DNA of 64,000 nucleotides from Rhizobium rhododendri (GTDB lineage: Bacteria > Pseudomonadota > Alphaproteobacteria > Rhizobiales > Rhizobiaceae), in NCBI RefSeq assembly GCF_007000325.2, contig NZ_CP117267.1:496001-560000 (forward strand). Reading direction: 5' to 3'. How positions within the stretch are numbered: the first letter of the stretch is position 1; each line of letters starts with the position of its first letter. Below the pieces are notes generated by a model, which had not been told where the DNA came from, did no database searches, and was given only the letters and a program-made list of their open reading frames with translations. Positions 28,719-38,447 of the stretch are shown here, piece after piece. The position numbers and the translations under genes are program-made.

Positions 28719-30643
28719 GAGCGCCGTCAAAGGTGACGTCTCGTCCTGGCGAAGCTGCCGGTTTGAAAGCGTCTGAACCCGCCGGCCCCGCTGGCGGACC
28801 GGGATCATCCGGCAGCCGCCTCCGCGACAAGCTGGGCAATCTGCGGCTTCTTGCGCGGCTTGTCGCCCAAATCTGGAGAACGAGCCGATGGCTGACGCTT
28901 GCCAGCATGTGCTTGAGGCTCGTGCGCGCCCTCCAGCCGGTCCTCGCCCTCTATGTCGGCAAGCTCATCATTGACGAAGTGGTGCGCCTGGCCGCAACCC
29001 ATTCCGCCTCATCAAGTCTCTCGGAGTGGTGGGCCAGCGGGCGGCTGAACGTCATTCTTCCGCTGCTGGCGCTGGAATTCGCACTTGTTTTCGCTCTCGA
29101 CCTGCTGACGCGGGCAACGACGCTGGTCGATTCTATCCTCGGCGAGCGTCATTCCAATACGGTGAGCGTCGAGCTGATGCAGCATGCTGCAAAGCTCGAC
29201 CTGCGTCACTTCGAAAGCCCGGAATATCAGGATAGGCTGGAGCGCGCCCGACGGCAGGCGGCCGGTCGCAATGCGTTGTTGCCGCAGATGTTCGGGCAGG
29301 CCCAGGACATGATTACCGTCGCCACGCTGGCCGCCGGGCTGGTGGCCTATGCACCGTGGCTCATTCTGCTGCTGGCGCTATCCTTCGTTCCGGCCGTCTG
29401 GGGAGAAACGCGCTTCAACATCAGGTCTTACGACCTCACGCGCGGCCGGACACCGGAGCGTCGGCAGCTCGAATACATTCGTTTCATCGGTGCCAGCGCC
29501 GGCACCGCGAAGGAGATGAAGCTCTTCGGCCTCGGGACGTACCTCGTCGACCGTTTCAAATCGCTGTCCGAGACGATATTTGCAGAAACACGAACGCTAT
29601 CGATTCACCGGGCGATCTGGGGATCACTGCTCGCCGCGATCAGCACCCTGACCTACTACGGGGCCTACGCCTATATCGTCTGGCAGACCATCGTTGGTGT
29701 ATTTTCGATCGGTGACCTCGCATTTCTCGCCGGAGCGTTCCTGCGGCTCAATGGCCTTTTCCAGAAGATACTCCTCGGGTTCACGCAGATCGCCGGGCAA
29801 TCGCTGTATCTCGACGATCTCTTTTCGTTTTTTGAAATCAAGCCGACGATCAGTTCACCTGTCGATCCAAAACCCTTTCCTCAGCCGATACGCGATGGCA
29901 TCGTTTTCGACGACGTCGGGTTTCGATATCCGGATACCGACATATGGGCCGTCCGGGGCCTCAGCTTCACATTACGTGGCGGCGAGACCCTTGCGCTGGT
30001 CGGCGAGAACGGAGCTGGCAAGACGACGATCGTCAAGCTTCTGACGCGCCTCTACGATCCCGACGAAGGTCGGATCACCGTCGATGGCGTAGATCTTCGG
30101 CAAATGGACATCGCCGAGATCCACGCCCATGTCGGGGTCATCTTCCAGGATTTCACGCGCTACAGCTTCACTGCCGCAGACAACATCGGTGTCGGACGCA
30201 TCGAGGCGCGGACCGACATGGAGAGGATCGAGGGCGCCGCCGAACTGAGCCTTGCCGACGCCGTCATCAGCAAGTTGCCGCTCAAATACGAACAGCCGCT
30301 CGGGCGTCTGTTCAACAAGGGGCGCGATCTCTCCGGTGGCGAATGGCAGAAGCTCGCTATCGCGCGAGCCTATATGCGGAATGCCGAGCTGGTGATCCTC
30401 GATGAGCCGACAGCGGCCTTGGATGCCAAATCGGAGGCGGAGGTTTTTTCCCGGTTCAAGAGCCTGGCCGAAAATACGACGGCGGTTCTCATTTCGCATC
30501 GCTTCTCGACCGTCCGGATGGCGGATCGCATCCTTGTCCTCGAAAACGGCAGCATTCTGGAGAGCGGAACCCACACCGAGCTGCTCCAGCAAGGCGGGCG
30601 GTATGCGCAGCTCTTCGAACTTCAGGCGGCTGGATACCGTTAA
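28715..30643 (+). CDS. ABC half-transporter (permease fused to ATPase), exporter type
   Basis: A 642-residue exporter half-transporter. A Pro/Gly-rich N-terminus is followed by a membrane domain with about six helices (for example LNVILPLLALEFALVFALDLL, MITVATLAAGLVAYAPWLILLL, TLTYYGAYAYIVWQ). The nucleotide-binding domain has Walker A GENGAGKTT near 430, signature LSGGEWQKLAIARAY near 538 and Walker B LVILDEPTAALD near 559. The TTG at 28715 overlaps the padR stop; a GTG at 28733 is an alternative start. It would act as a dimer, exporting an unknown drug, lipid or peptide under PadR control. Confidence 0.88.
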   Translation: MRAPSKVTSRPGEAAGLKASEPAGPAGGPGSSGSRLRDKLGNLRLLARLVAQIWRTSRWLTLASMCLRLVRALQPVLALYVGKLIIDEVVRLAATHSASSSLSEWWASGRLNVILPLLALEFALVFALDLLTRATTLVDSILGERHSNTVSVELMQHAAKLDLRHFESPEYQDRLERARRQAAGRNALLPQMFGQAQDMITVATLAAGLVAYAPWLILLLALSFVPAVWGETRFNIRSYDLTRGRTPERRQLEYIRFIGASAGTAKEMKLFGLGTYLVDRFKSLSETIFAETRTLSIHRAIWGSLLAAISTLTYYGAYAYIVWQTIVGVFSIGDLAFLAGAFLRLNGLFQKILLGFTQIAGQSLYLDDLFSFFEIKPTISSPVDPKPFPQPIRDGIVFDDVGFRYPDTDIWAVRGLSFTLRGGETLALVGENGAGKTTIVKLLTRLYDPDEGRITVDGVDLRQMDIAEIHAHVGVIFQDFTRYSFTAADNIGVGRIEARTDMERIEGAAELSLADAVISKLPLKYEQPLGRLFNKGRDLSGGEWQKLAIARAYMRNAELVILDEPTAALDAKSEAEVFSRFKSLAENTTAVLISHRFSTVRMADRILVLENGSILESGTHTELLQQGGRYAQLFELQAAGYR

Positions 30644-30774
30644 ACCGGCGAGTGCAGGATTGCTCCGGTTTCGATCCATGCCCTGCTGTCAGCGCTATAG
30701 TCGCCGGCCCGGACTGTCTTTCGCATCGCCTTGCGCTATGTTGCCCTCTTGCGCATCGCGGGAGGAGCTACGCC

Positions 30775-31764
30775 ATGGAATACCGCCGTCTCGGAAAATC
30801 AGGGTTGAAGGTCAGCGAGTTCTCGTTTGGATCGTGGGTCACGTTCGGCAAGCAGGTCGATGGCAGCGATGCCGTCAGCATGATGGCGCACGCCTATGAC
30901 AACGGGGTCAATTTCTTCGACAACGCCGAAGGTTACGAGAGCGGAAAGTCCGAACTCGTCATGGGCGAGGCCCTCAAAACACTCGGCTGGAGCCGCGACA
31001 GCTTCATCGTTTCCAGCAAGGTGTTCTGGGGCGGCCAGAAGCCGACGCAGCGCGGTCTTTCGCGAAAGCATGTGACCGACGCTGCCCATGCGGCCCTGAA
31101 GCGTTTGCAGGTGGACTATCTCGATCTGTATTTCTGCCACCGCCCGGACATCGATACACCGATCGAGGAAACGGTTCGCGCCATGCACGATCTCGTGGCT
31201 CAAGGGAAGATTCTCTATTGGGGCACATCCGAATGGTCTGCCCAACAGTTGACGGAGGCCTATGCCGTGGCCCGCGACCTGCGCATCACGCCGCCGACGA
31301 TGGAGCAGCCGCAGTATAACGTGTTCGAGCGTCAGAAGGTCGAAGCCGACTATCTGCCCCTCTACGATCTGATGGGACTGGGCACGACCATCTGGTCGCC
31401 GCTGGCTTCCGGCGTTTTGACCGGGAAATACAACAAGGGCATTCCCAACGACGGGCGCATGAACCTGCCGGGCTATGAGTGGCTGAAGGAAAAATGGTCG
31501 AGCGAAGCCGGTCGCGCCCAGCTTGCGAGAGTCTCCGAGTTGGCCGACCTTGCCGACGAAATCGGAATCTCCATCACCCATCTGTCGCTTCTGTGGTGCC
31601 TGTCGAACCGCAATGTTTCGACCGTGATCCTGGGCGCATCGCGCCTGAGCCAGCTGGAGGACAATCTTGCGGCGCTCAGCCATAAGGACAAGCTCACCGC
31701 TGATGTCCTGGAGCGCATTGAGGCCATCTTCGGAAACAAACCCGCCGCGCCGCAGCGGTTCTGA
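30775..31764 (+). CDS. Aldo/keto reductase (voltage-gated K+ channel beta-subunit-like)
   Basis: A 329-residue NADPH-dependent reductase. MEYRRLGKSGLKVSEFSFGSW opens the barrel. The catalytic residues are Asp and Tyr in FFDNAEGY, Lys in FIVSSKVFW and His in YFCHRPDIDTP. STVILGASRLSQLEDN near the end binds the cofactor phosphate. The GKILYWGTSEWSAQQL stretch is typical of the KCNAB/YghZ branch. GGAGGAG is 7 nt before the ATG at 30775; the longer frame from 30652 was rejected. Confidence 0.93.
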   Translation: MEYRRLGKSGLKVSEFSFGSWVTFGKQVDGSDAVSMMAHAYDNGVNFFDNAEGYESGKSELVMGEALKTLGWSRDSFIVSSKVFWGGQKPTQRGLSRKHVTDAAHAALKRLQVDYLDLYFCHRPDIDTPIEETVRAMHDLVAQGKILYWGTSEWSAQQLTEAYAVARDLRITPPTMEQPQYNVFERQKVEADYLPLYDLMGLGTTIWSPLASGVLTGKYNKGIPNDGRMNLPGYEWLKEKWSSEAGRAQLARVSELADLADEIGISITHLSLLWCLSNRNVSTVILGASRLSQLEDNLAALSHKDKLTADVLERIEAIFGNKPAAPQRF

Positions 31765-31934
31765 GTGGAAAAAGCCGGACAGGGGCTCGTGGGCGGGAAA
31801 ATCAGCAATGATTTCTACCGCCCGGGCGTCGAACCGTTTCCGAACCGCATTTAAAAATAGATTTCCATCGGTTGGTTTCCCAACTAAAGGCGGCTTGCGC
31901 GTCCCGATCTATTTCACTGGAAAACCTCTGATCC

Positions 31935-33050
31935 ATGTTCAACATCATTCTCGGACTGCCATGGCTTCTGGTCGTGGTGCGCTTTATCGAACCGTTGCCA
32001 TGGCCATGGTCGATAAAATTGCTCCTCGCCGCCGTCCTGCTGATTGCGTCGCAATTCCTCCTGTTCTGCCGTCTTTCGTCGGGATCGGTTTTCTCGCCGG
32101 AGTTTCCGAGGCCGCTCATCATCGCCTTCAACGTGATCTTCGGGGCGACAGTCCTGCTTGCGGTATTCCAGATCGGCCTCGACCTGGTCTCGATTGTCCT
32201 CTGGCCGATAAAGGGTGCGTTTCCAGTCGTTCGTCCTGAGTTGCGCTATGGAATGGGGATTTTTGCGCTTTGCCTCGCTATGTTTGGCGTGAGCCAAGCC
32301 ATCCGCGTTCCAGCGCTCAGGGATATCGAAATTCCGGTATCCGGTCTTCCCGCCGCCTTTGATGGATATCGCCTCCTGCAGTTGACCGATCTCCATATCA
32401 GCAGGTTGTTTCCCGGGCGCTGGGCAGACGCGGTGGTGTCGAAGGCGAACGCTCTCGATGTGGACCTGATCGTGATGACGGGTGATCTGATCGACGGCGA
32501 TGTCGAGCACCGACGTCTCGATGTCCAGCCGATTGCGAAACTGCGGGCGCGGGACGGCGTCTTGGCCATTCCCGGCAACCACGAGTACTTCTTCGACTAC
32601 AAGGAATGGATGCGCGAATACCGGATGCTGGGACTTCAGCCGCTTTTGAACCAGCATGTCGTCATCGAGCGCGACGGGGCGAAGATCGTCGTAGCAGGCG
32701 TAACCGACCGCTCCGCCGAACATTCAGGCAATGTTGGGCCGGACTTGCGTGCGGCCATTTTCGGCGCTCCCGAAGGGGCTCCGATTATCCTGCTCGATCA
32801 CCAGCCGATGGGAGCCGCAAGCGCCGCCAGGGCAGGGGTCTCGCTTCAGCTTTCCGGCCACACCCATGGCGGAATGGTCGTCGGGCTTTCCAGCCTTGTG
32901 GCGAGGGGCAATAACGGGTTCGTTTCGGGCCTTTACAAGGTGGAAGGCATGCATCTCTATGTGAACAACGGCACGGGGCTTTGGCCGGGTTTTGCCCTGC
33001 GTTTGGGAAAGCCGGCGGAACTCACCCGCATAACTCTCCGGTCCGCGTAG
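31935..33050 (+). CDS. Membrane-anchored metallophosphoesterase (YaeI/YkuE-like)
   Basis: A 371-residue protein. The first 120 residues hold about four membrane helices. The calcineurin-like domain has all metal motifs in order: DLHIS near 151, GDLID near 181, GNHEY near 213 and GHTHGG near 307, with His in LLDHQP between them. Relatives cleave phosphodiesters in lipids or nucleotides. GGAAAACCTCTGATCC precedes the ATG, a weak site. Confidence 0.9.
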   Translation: MFNIILGLPWLLVVVRFIEPLPWPWSIKLLLAAVLLIASQFLLFCRLSSGSVFSPEFPRPLIIAFNVIFGATVLLAVFQIGLDLVSIVLWPIKGAFPVVRPELRYGMGIFALCLAMFGVSQAIRVPALRDIEIPVSGLPAAFDGYRLLQLTDLHISRLFPGRWADAVVSKANALDVDLIVMTGDLIDGDVEHRRLDVQPIAKLRARDGVLAIPGNHEYFFDYKEWMREYRMLGLQPLLNQHVVIERDGAKIVVAGVTDRSAEHSGNVGPDLRAAIFGAPEGAPIILLDHQPMGAASAARAGVSLQLSGHTHGGMVVGLSSLVARGNNGFVSGLYKVEGMHLYVNNGTGLWPGFALRLGKPAELTRITLRSA

Positions 33051-33211
33051 AGAACCGGCAGTTCAGCACAGTTAGGTCAGTTAATGGCGCTTACGCTGCT
33101 GTCGGGCGCAGTATCCGGTCGATCGTCCTGGGGCAGGCCTCAAGCGGCGGGCCAGCCCGTTTCAATCTCCGGCGTCAAAACATCGCCGGTCCATTGCGAT
33201 TTGAGGATGCC

Positions 33212-34561
33212 TCAAGCTGCGAGGTCTTGATGGTCCTGCAGGCTGTCAGAATGCGAAGCCAAAAGCTGGCGCGCGACAATATCGTGGTTGAGCCAGAGAA
33301 CAGGGCCCGACGGCTCCGAGGTCTCTCCGAATATCAGTTTCCCGGTGGCTTCCACAACCAGACTACTCAGGCGGTCGCTGATCAGCGCCTTCCCATCGCG
33401 GTGCATCTGGGTGATCTCGCTCGACGCGCCGATGACAAGATCGGTCTGCTTCTGGCTGTTTGCCATAGGCCACGCCGAAAAATCATAGAAGGGGCGCATG
33501 ACGTCGTTCGCCTGCATTTCAGCGATCTTGCGGAAGACATCTTCCATCGTAAAGCCGTCCGCAAGAAGCTGCCCGCAGGCTTGCCACTGGTCGTCGACCC
33601 ATTGACCGCCGCCCTCCTGCATGAGCGCCAGCAGCAGCGGAATGAGCGGCAGTTCGATGCCCGTGAAGACATCCGAAGAATTCGTCCGAATTTCGGGGCA
33701 GTTGTAGACTGTCGCCTTGATCCCGGCTTCCCAGGCGCGCGTCGCGATGCCTTCAAGCCGCATCTTGGCGTAGCCCTGGGTGTAGTTGGTATAGGTCTGC
33801 CAGCGATACTCGCCATCGATGAGCACTGCGGAGCCATGGTAGCCGTAGGCCGTGTACCTGACCGTGCCGCCCGAGTTCTCGATCCTGTCGCGTATGGCGG
33901 CGCTGAACTCGATGAGATGTCCGAAAGTGTCGGCCGACACCTCGTCGAAATTCTGCAGGATGAGCTTGCCCATATCGCTGTCGAGCAGGGTCTGCGACGA
34001 CATGTGGCGCGCTCCGCGCCCTTTGTAGATCCGGTTGGCCAGCACGAGGAAGACCTTGGCCTTCGGAATGCCTCCGGCCATCGTATGGGCGAAAAATACG
34101 TTCTTGCCATCGGCGATCATGCCGTCAAGCACATCCATCACCTGGGCAAGCGCATTGGTAAGCCGGGCTGTCCCCGTCGCGCGACAGCGCGCCAGATAGT
34201 CCCAGTCAAGTTTCTCGTCCTGCCAGTTCTCCAAGGTCATTTCGCCGAGGATATCGGTGGGTGTCGGACCACCGTCGGGCGCGTCCATGTCGAAGCCTGC
34301 CATCAGCGGGATATTGATGATCCGGCCGCCCAGGCGAGCTTCGGCAGCTGAGAATTCTTCGGCATCGAGCGGGCGCAGGCTTCCGCTTTCATCGCGGCGT
34401 CCAACCGTCACGCCGACGATCTCCATTCCAGCCGCGCGTGCCTCGTCAAGCAGGCCAGTTGCATAGCCGCGACCGAACAGTTCGCCGAAAAGCACGAAAA
34501 CGTCGCCCTTGCCGAAGACCGTATTCTTGGCCAGGCGACTGACAGCTATTGGCTTATCCAT
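33212..34561 (-). CDS. Unassigned protein with Rossmann-like N-terminus (possible FabMG-type reductase)
   Basis: A 449-residue cytoplasmic protein. The N-terminus GDVFVLFGELFGRGYATGLL carries GxxxGxG followed by VGVTVGRRDESG, a dinucleotide-binding look, although no YxxxK was located at a normal SDR position. Later parts are conserved-looking but unfamiliar: NVFFAHTMAGGIPKAKVFLV, YKGRGARHMSSQTLL, YGYHGSAVLIDGEYRWQTYT, TVYNCPEIRTNSSDVFTGIELPLIP. I recall a similar layout in proteins named after the enoyl-ACP reductase FabMG but cannot confirm it. The ATG at 34561 replaces a GTG at 34570. It stands alone. Confidence 0.5.
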   Translation of the reverse strand: MDKPIAVSRLAKNTVFGKGDVFVLFGELFGRGYATGLLDEARAAGMEIVGVTVGRRDESGSLRPLDAEEFSAAEARLGGRIINIPLMAGFDMDAPDGGPTPTDILGEMTLENWQDEKLDWDYLARCRATGTARLTNALAQVMDVLDGMIADGKNVFFAHTMAGGIPKAKVFLVLANRIYKGRGARHMSSQTLLDSDMGKLILQNFDEVSADTFGHLIEFSAAIRDRIENSGGTVRYTAYGYHGSAVLIDGEYRWQTYTNYTQGYAKMRLEGIATRAWEAGIKATVYNCPEIRTNSSDVFTGIELPLIPLLLALMQEGGGQWVDDQWQACGQLLADGFTMEDVFRKIAEMQANDVMRPFYDFSAWPMANSQKQTDLVIGASSEITQMHRDGKALISDRLSSLVVEATGKLIFGETSEPSGPVLWLNHDIVARQLLASHSDSLQDHQDLAA

Positions 34562-34804
34562 GAGTTTCACTCTTGATCATGCGTCATAGCGCGACGCGTC
34601 TCGATGATTTCACCCCCAGATGCCCTGATAAAGCGAAAAACAAAACTCATTTAAAGTGACCAAACATTTCACAGCGTGAACTGCCGCCCGAAATTGCGCG
34701 AGAATGCAGCAGCTGAAATGTTGACCCAAGGTCGGATCGTCACCAGATACCGGTCTATCGGAGGCCTATTTGACCGATCGACAGCACGTTTGAAGGAATT
34801 CAAG

Positions 34805-35095
34805 ATGAGCACGCCCATCACCGCGATCGAAACCTTGAGCGTTCGCGAGCGCGAGGATTTACTGGTCGGGCTCGCCATTGCCCTCGAGGGTGTTGCCAAA
34901 GAGGCACTGGTGGAAGGGAACAAGCATTTCGCTGCGGTCTCGCAGGGAATGGCCGATGCGATTCGCGTCAACGCCGATGACTGGGCCCGGGAAGATGTCG
35001 AGAATGCCGGCTTTGCAGCCCAACAGGCTTCGGAAATGCTGTCGAGGTTCCGCGTCGAGCATCCGCACCGCGTCGTGACCTACGCACTGAATTAG
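34805..35095 (+). CDS. Small helical protein of unknown function
   Basis: A 96-residue, mostly helical acidic protein (SVREREDLLVGLAIALEGVAKEALVEGNKHF, DWAREDVENAGFAAQQASEMLSRF) without membrane segment, Cys or known domain. GAAGGA lies 7 nt before the ATG, so translation is credible. The frame extends to 34676 without a better start. Confidence 0.55.
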   Translation: MSTPITAIETLSVREREDLLVGLAIALEGVAKEALVEGNKHFAAVSQGMADAIRVNADDWAREDVENAGFAAQQASEMLSRFRVEHPHRVVTYALN

Positions 35096-35174
35096 GCCGT
35101 CAGCGCTTTTCCGGCATGCCGGGAAGACCGCACCCGGTGTTGACTTCGACTATGGCGACGCCCATTTCGTCGGC

Positions 35175-35804
35175 ATGCCAAGGACCGAAAAGACCGATGC
35201 CCCGGAACTGCTCAAGGAGTGGGCGCTGTCGCCAGCAGCGACGCTCGGCTCATCCGTGCGCGCCAAGGGCATTCTTCTTGAAATCCGGGCGCGGTTGCCG
35301 TTGGCGATCCGGAAATCGCTGGATATCGATGGTTCGATCCTGAGACTGGTACTGCCGGAAACCTCGAAGACCGTTTTTCGCTCAGTGTCGGCTGTCGTCA
35401 CCGAGGCACTTGTGGACATCGAAAGCCTTCCGGTCATCCCCCGCGAGATCCAGGATATCCTGACGATGACGACGACGGAGAGGCACCGGTGGCTGAAGGA
35501 CGGGCGACTGCAGAGTGCCGGGATTCGCACCGTCAGACTGCGCGGGCGGGCGAAACAGATCACGTTCCACGTCTTCGATCCAAGGTTTGTCGAGGATCTG
35601 CTCAACCGCAGCGTGGTGGACGAGTGGCGCGAAGACGATGTCATCGCCGCCGCCGAGAAAAGGCAGCAGGCGTCCTGGAAGAGAAAGCTCACCCGTTCGC
35701 TGAAGACCGAAAAGACTTCGTCTGATCCCACAGGTGGCGGTGACGATGACCGTTCGCCGCTGAGCGGCTGGGAAGAGTTTGGGCGCGATGGCCTTCTGCG
35801 TTAG
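35175..35804 (+). CDS. Protein of unknown function
   Basis: A 209-residue cytoplasmic protein. Residues 85-125 (PVIPREIQDILTMTTTERHRWLKDGRLQSAGIRTVRL) look like a helix-turn-helix-like binding-site selector of excisionase style, followed by strands and a charged, low-complexity C-terminus (EKRQQASWKRKL, TGGGDDDRSPLSG). No family name can be given. Codon usage is normal for the window; the ribosome-binding site is weak. Confidence 0.6.
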   Translation: MPRTEKTDAPELLKEWALSPAATLGSSVRAKGILLEIRARLPLAIRKSLDIDGSILRLVLPETSKTVFRSVSAVVTEALVDIESLPVIPREIQDILTMTTTERHRWLKDGRLQSAGIRTVRLRGRAKQITFHVFDPRFVEDLLNRSVVDEWREDDVIAAAEKRQQASWKRKLTRSLKTEKTSSDPTGGGDDDRSPLSGWEEFGRDGLLR

Positions 35805-35978
35805 GTGGCTTCACTGAAATCCCGCGATCGCTCGATACTTCGAGACGCTTCAGTTCGTCGAAGCTATCCTGCTGCTGCCGGCAAATCTCATCCGATATGC
35901 CAGCGACCAATTCCACCGACTTGTCATGACGGACATCGGCGGCAATTCTATACAAGCCAAAAAGGGGAGAGAGAAAGA

Positions 35979-36767
35979 ATGGAACTGGGTCTCAAAGGGA
36001 AGAATGCTGTCATCACCGGAGGCAGTGTCGGAATTGGCCTGACGATTGCGGAAGGACTTGCCGCGGAGGGCGCCAACGTCATTCTGGCTGCAAGAGGAAA
36101 GGAAAGAGTTGAGGCAGAGGCCGCCCGTATCGCTTCCAAATACGGGGTGTCTGCGACAGGCATTGCCGCCGACGTTGCGACTGCCGAGGGAACGAACAGC
36201 GTCATCCGCGCCGCTGCTGAAGCCGGGGGAGCGGATATCCTCATCAACAATGCAGGCACCGGCTCAAACGAGACTGTCATGGAGGCCGATGACGAAAAGT
36301 GGCAATTCTACTTCGACCTGCATGTCATGGCTGCCGTCCGGCTTGCCAGAGGTCTTGCGCCTCAAATGCGGGAAAAGGGCGGCGGTGTGATTTTGCACAA
36401 TGCGTCCATATGCGCCGTGCAGCCGCTTTGGTACGAGCCCATCTACAATGTCACCAAGGCGGCATTGATGATGTTTTCGAAGACACTTTCCACCGAGCTG
36501 ATCCCGCAGAACATCCGGGTAAACTGCGTGAATCCCGGCCTCGTCCTGACGCCGGATTGGATCAAGACCGCCAAGCAGCTCACTGCCGAAAAAGGTGGCG
36601 ACTGGCAGGGCTACCTCGACTCCGTGGCCAACGAACATGCTCCCATCAAAAGGTTCGCCACTCCACAGGAAGCCGCCGACTTTTTCGTTTTCCTGTGCTC
36701 GGAACGGGCGAGCTATTCGGTCGGCTCGACATATTTCGTCGATGGCGGAATGCTGAAGTCTATGTGA
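35979..36767 (+). CDS. Short-chain dehydrogenase/reductase
   Basis: A 262-residue classical SDR. Cofactor motif TGGSVGIG (about 15-22), DVAT near 64, NNAG near 90, catalytic Ser in HNASICAV and Tyr/Lys in YNVTK. The PGLVLTPDW segment and the C-terminal SERASYSVGSTYFVDGGM are typical of the FabG-like branch. The ATG at 35979 follows GGGGAGAGAGAAAGA. Substrate unknown. It converges with the HxlR gene. Confidence 0.9.
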   Translation: MELGLKGKNAVITGGSVGIGLTIAEGLAAEGANVILAARGKERVEAEAARIASKYGVSATGIAADVATAEGTNSVIRAAAEAGGADILINNAGTGSNETVMEADDEKWQFYFDLHVMAAVRLARGLAPQMREKGGGVILHNASICAVQPLWYEPIYNVTKAALMMFSKTLSTELIPQNIRVNCVNPGLVLTPDWIKTAKQLTAEKGGDWQGYLDSVANEHAPIKRFATPQEAADFFVFLCSERASYSVGSTYFVDGGMLKSM

Positions 36768-36912
36768 GTTTCGGCCTATCTCGGCCGCACGATCAGCCTA
36801 TGTGCGGCCGGGCAGTGTCGGTGCTCGGGGCCACCCCAAAGTCTCGGGCGTGCGGGAGCATCCGACCGATCATTGATCGTGGCGCACCTGTCCGTGGCAA
36901 CCTGCAAACCCA

Positions 36913-37338
36913 TCAGAAAGATTGCCACGAAGGCTTCTCCTGCGGCCGGGAATCATATTCGTCACGCGACTTTCGAAACTGATCCGAGTTCTCGACGACC
37001 CATGTCCAAAGGGGAATCATGCGGATCAGTAGCGCCATCCCAAGTTCGGTAAGCTCGTATTCCACGCGCGGCGGCATCTCCACGAGATCATAGCGCGCGA
37101 CCAGCCCATCTCTCTCGAGTTGGCGAAGGGTGCGTGTCAGCATCCTCTGGGTAACACCATGCATTCTTCGTCCGATATCCGCATGGCGCAGTCTGCCATA
37201 GACACCCAGGGTGTGGATGACGCCCAGCGACCACCGGTTTCCTGCATGGGTGAGGACCTCGCGCCTCACCCCGTCCTCATCCTCGCGAAGACCGTCGCAG
37301 ACGGTTTGGGAGTAGCTGAGGATTTCGTCTATGGTCAT
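36913..37338 (-). CDS. HxlR-family transcriptional regulator
   Basis: A 141-residue winged-helix protein. The core is RWSLGVIHTLGVYGRLRHADIGRRMHGVTQRMLTRTLRQLERDGLV followed by VEYELTELGMALL. One Cys (TVCDGL) sits before the domain where redox- or aldehyde-sensing HxlR proteins have theirs. The ATG at 37338 with GGAGG upstream was chosen over the GTG at 37359. It is divergent from the NmrA-like gene across 102 bp and probably controls it. Confidence 0.9.
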   Translation of the reverse strand: MTIDEILSYSQTVCDGLREDEDGVRREVLTHAGNRWSLGVIHTLGVYGRLRHADIGRRMHGVTQRMLTRTLRQLERDGLVARYDLVEMPPRVEYELTELGMALLIRMIPLWTWVVENSDQFRKSRDEYDSRPQEKPSWQSF

Positions 37339-37440
37339 CTTCCTGCCCTCCGGTATCACGCGTGTACCTTCTTACGACCCTCCCGGAAATATGCCAGTTA
37401 CCCGTTCACACGAACGATGAGACTGGCAAGGATTTCCAAG

Positions 37441-38379
37441 ATGAACTCTTCTCGAACAGCATACTCACAGTCGATATTGGTTATTGGTGCGGGAGAACTC
37501 GGCATGCCGGTTCTGCGCAATCTGGCGCGTAAAGCCAGGCATCATGCGGACACGACGATCAGCGTTCTCTTGCGGGCCGCAACTGTTGAATCGACGGACA
37601 CGGTAAAACAGCGTGATGTCTCCGAAATTCGCGAACTGGGGATCGAGATTGTCACCGGCGACATTCTTGCCGCTTCCGTCAGCGAATTGGCGGCAATCTT
37701 CGCTCGCTTCGATACCGTGATCGGCTGCGCAGGTTTCTCTGCGGGTCGAAACACGCCAATGAAGCTTGCGAAAGCTGCGCTGGACGCCAATCTCAAGCGA
37801 TATTTCCCATGGCAGTTTGGCGTCGATTTCGACGTGATCGGTCGCGGCAGTCCTCAGGACCTGTTCGACGCCCAGATCGATGTGCGTGACCTCCTGCGTG
37901 CCCAGGACAAGACCGACTGGGTGGTGATCTCGACCGGGATGTTCACCAGCTTCCTGTTCGAACCGGTCTTCGGGGTCGTTGATCTCAAAAAGAATGTGGT
38001 CAATGCGCTTGGCAGCCTGGATACCGAGGTCACTCTGACAACTCCCGACGATATCGGTGCCTTGACCGCGGAAGTGGTCTTTGCTCAGCCGACGATCCGC
38101 AATGAAATTGTCTATCTTGCCGGCGACACCCTGACCTATGGTGCGGTTGCCGACACGCTCCAGAAGGTGCTTGGGCGCCCGTTTGCAAAGGCAGAATGGA
38201 CAGTTCCGGATCTCCTATCTGAACTCGCGCGGGACCCCGACAATCACATCCGGAAATACCGGGCGGTCTTTGCCGAAGGCAAGGGCGTGGCATGGCCGAA
38301 GCGCAACAGCTTTAATGAGCGAAATGGCATCGATGTCATGACAGCCGAGGAGTGGATCAGCGAAAATCTTCGCTCCTGA
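37441..38379 (+). CDS. NmrA/isoflavone-reductase-like NAD(P)-binding protein
   Basis: A 312-residue atypical SDR. The N-terminus ILVIGAGELGMPVLRNLARKA has the GxGxxG-type fold, followed by an Arg in SVLLRAAT that favours NADPH. DTVIGCAGFS and KRYFPWQFGVDFD match the isoflavone-reductase/NmrA pattern. The C-terminal domain would bind substrate. AAGGA precedes the ATG at 37441. The divergent HxlR regulator suggests induction by an electrophile or quinone, as inference only. Confidence 0.85.
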   Translation: MNSSRTAYSQSILVIGAGELGMPVLRNLARKARHHADTTISVLLRAATVESTDTVKQRDVSEIRELGIEIVTGDILAASVSELAAIFARFDTVIGCAGFSAGRNTPMKLAKAALDANLKRYFPWQFGVDFDVIGRGSPQDLFDAQIDVRDLLRAQDKTDWVVISTGMFTSFLFEPVFGVVDLKKNVVNALGSLDTEVTLTTPDDIGALTAEVVFAQPTIRNEIVYLAGDTLTYGAVADTLQKVLGRPFAKAEWTVPDLLSELARDPDNHIRKYRAVFAEGKGVAWPKRNSFNERNGIDVMTAEEWISENLRS

Positions 38380-38447
38380 CGGCGATGCGGCTCGGCTGGG
38401 CGCAAGTTGCATGTGAGCGCTCAAGCTGAAGCTCACGCATACGCCGA

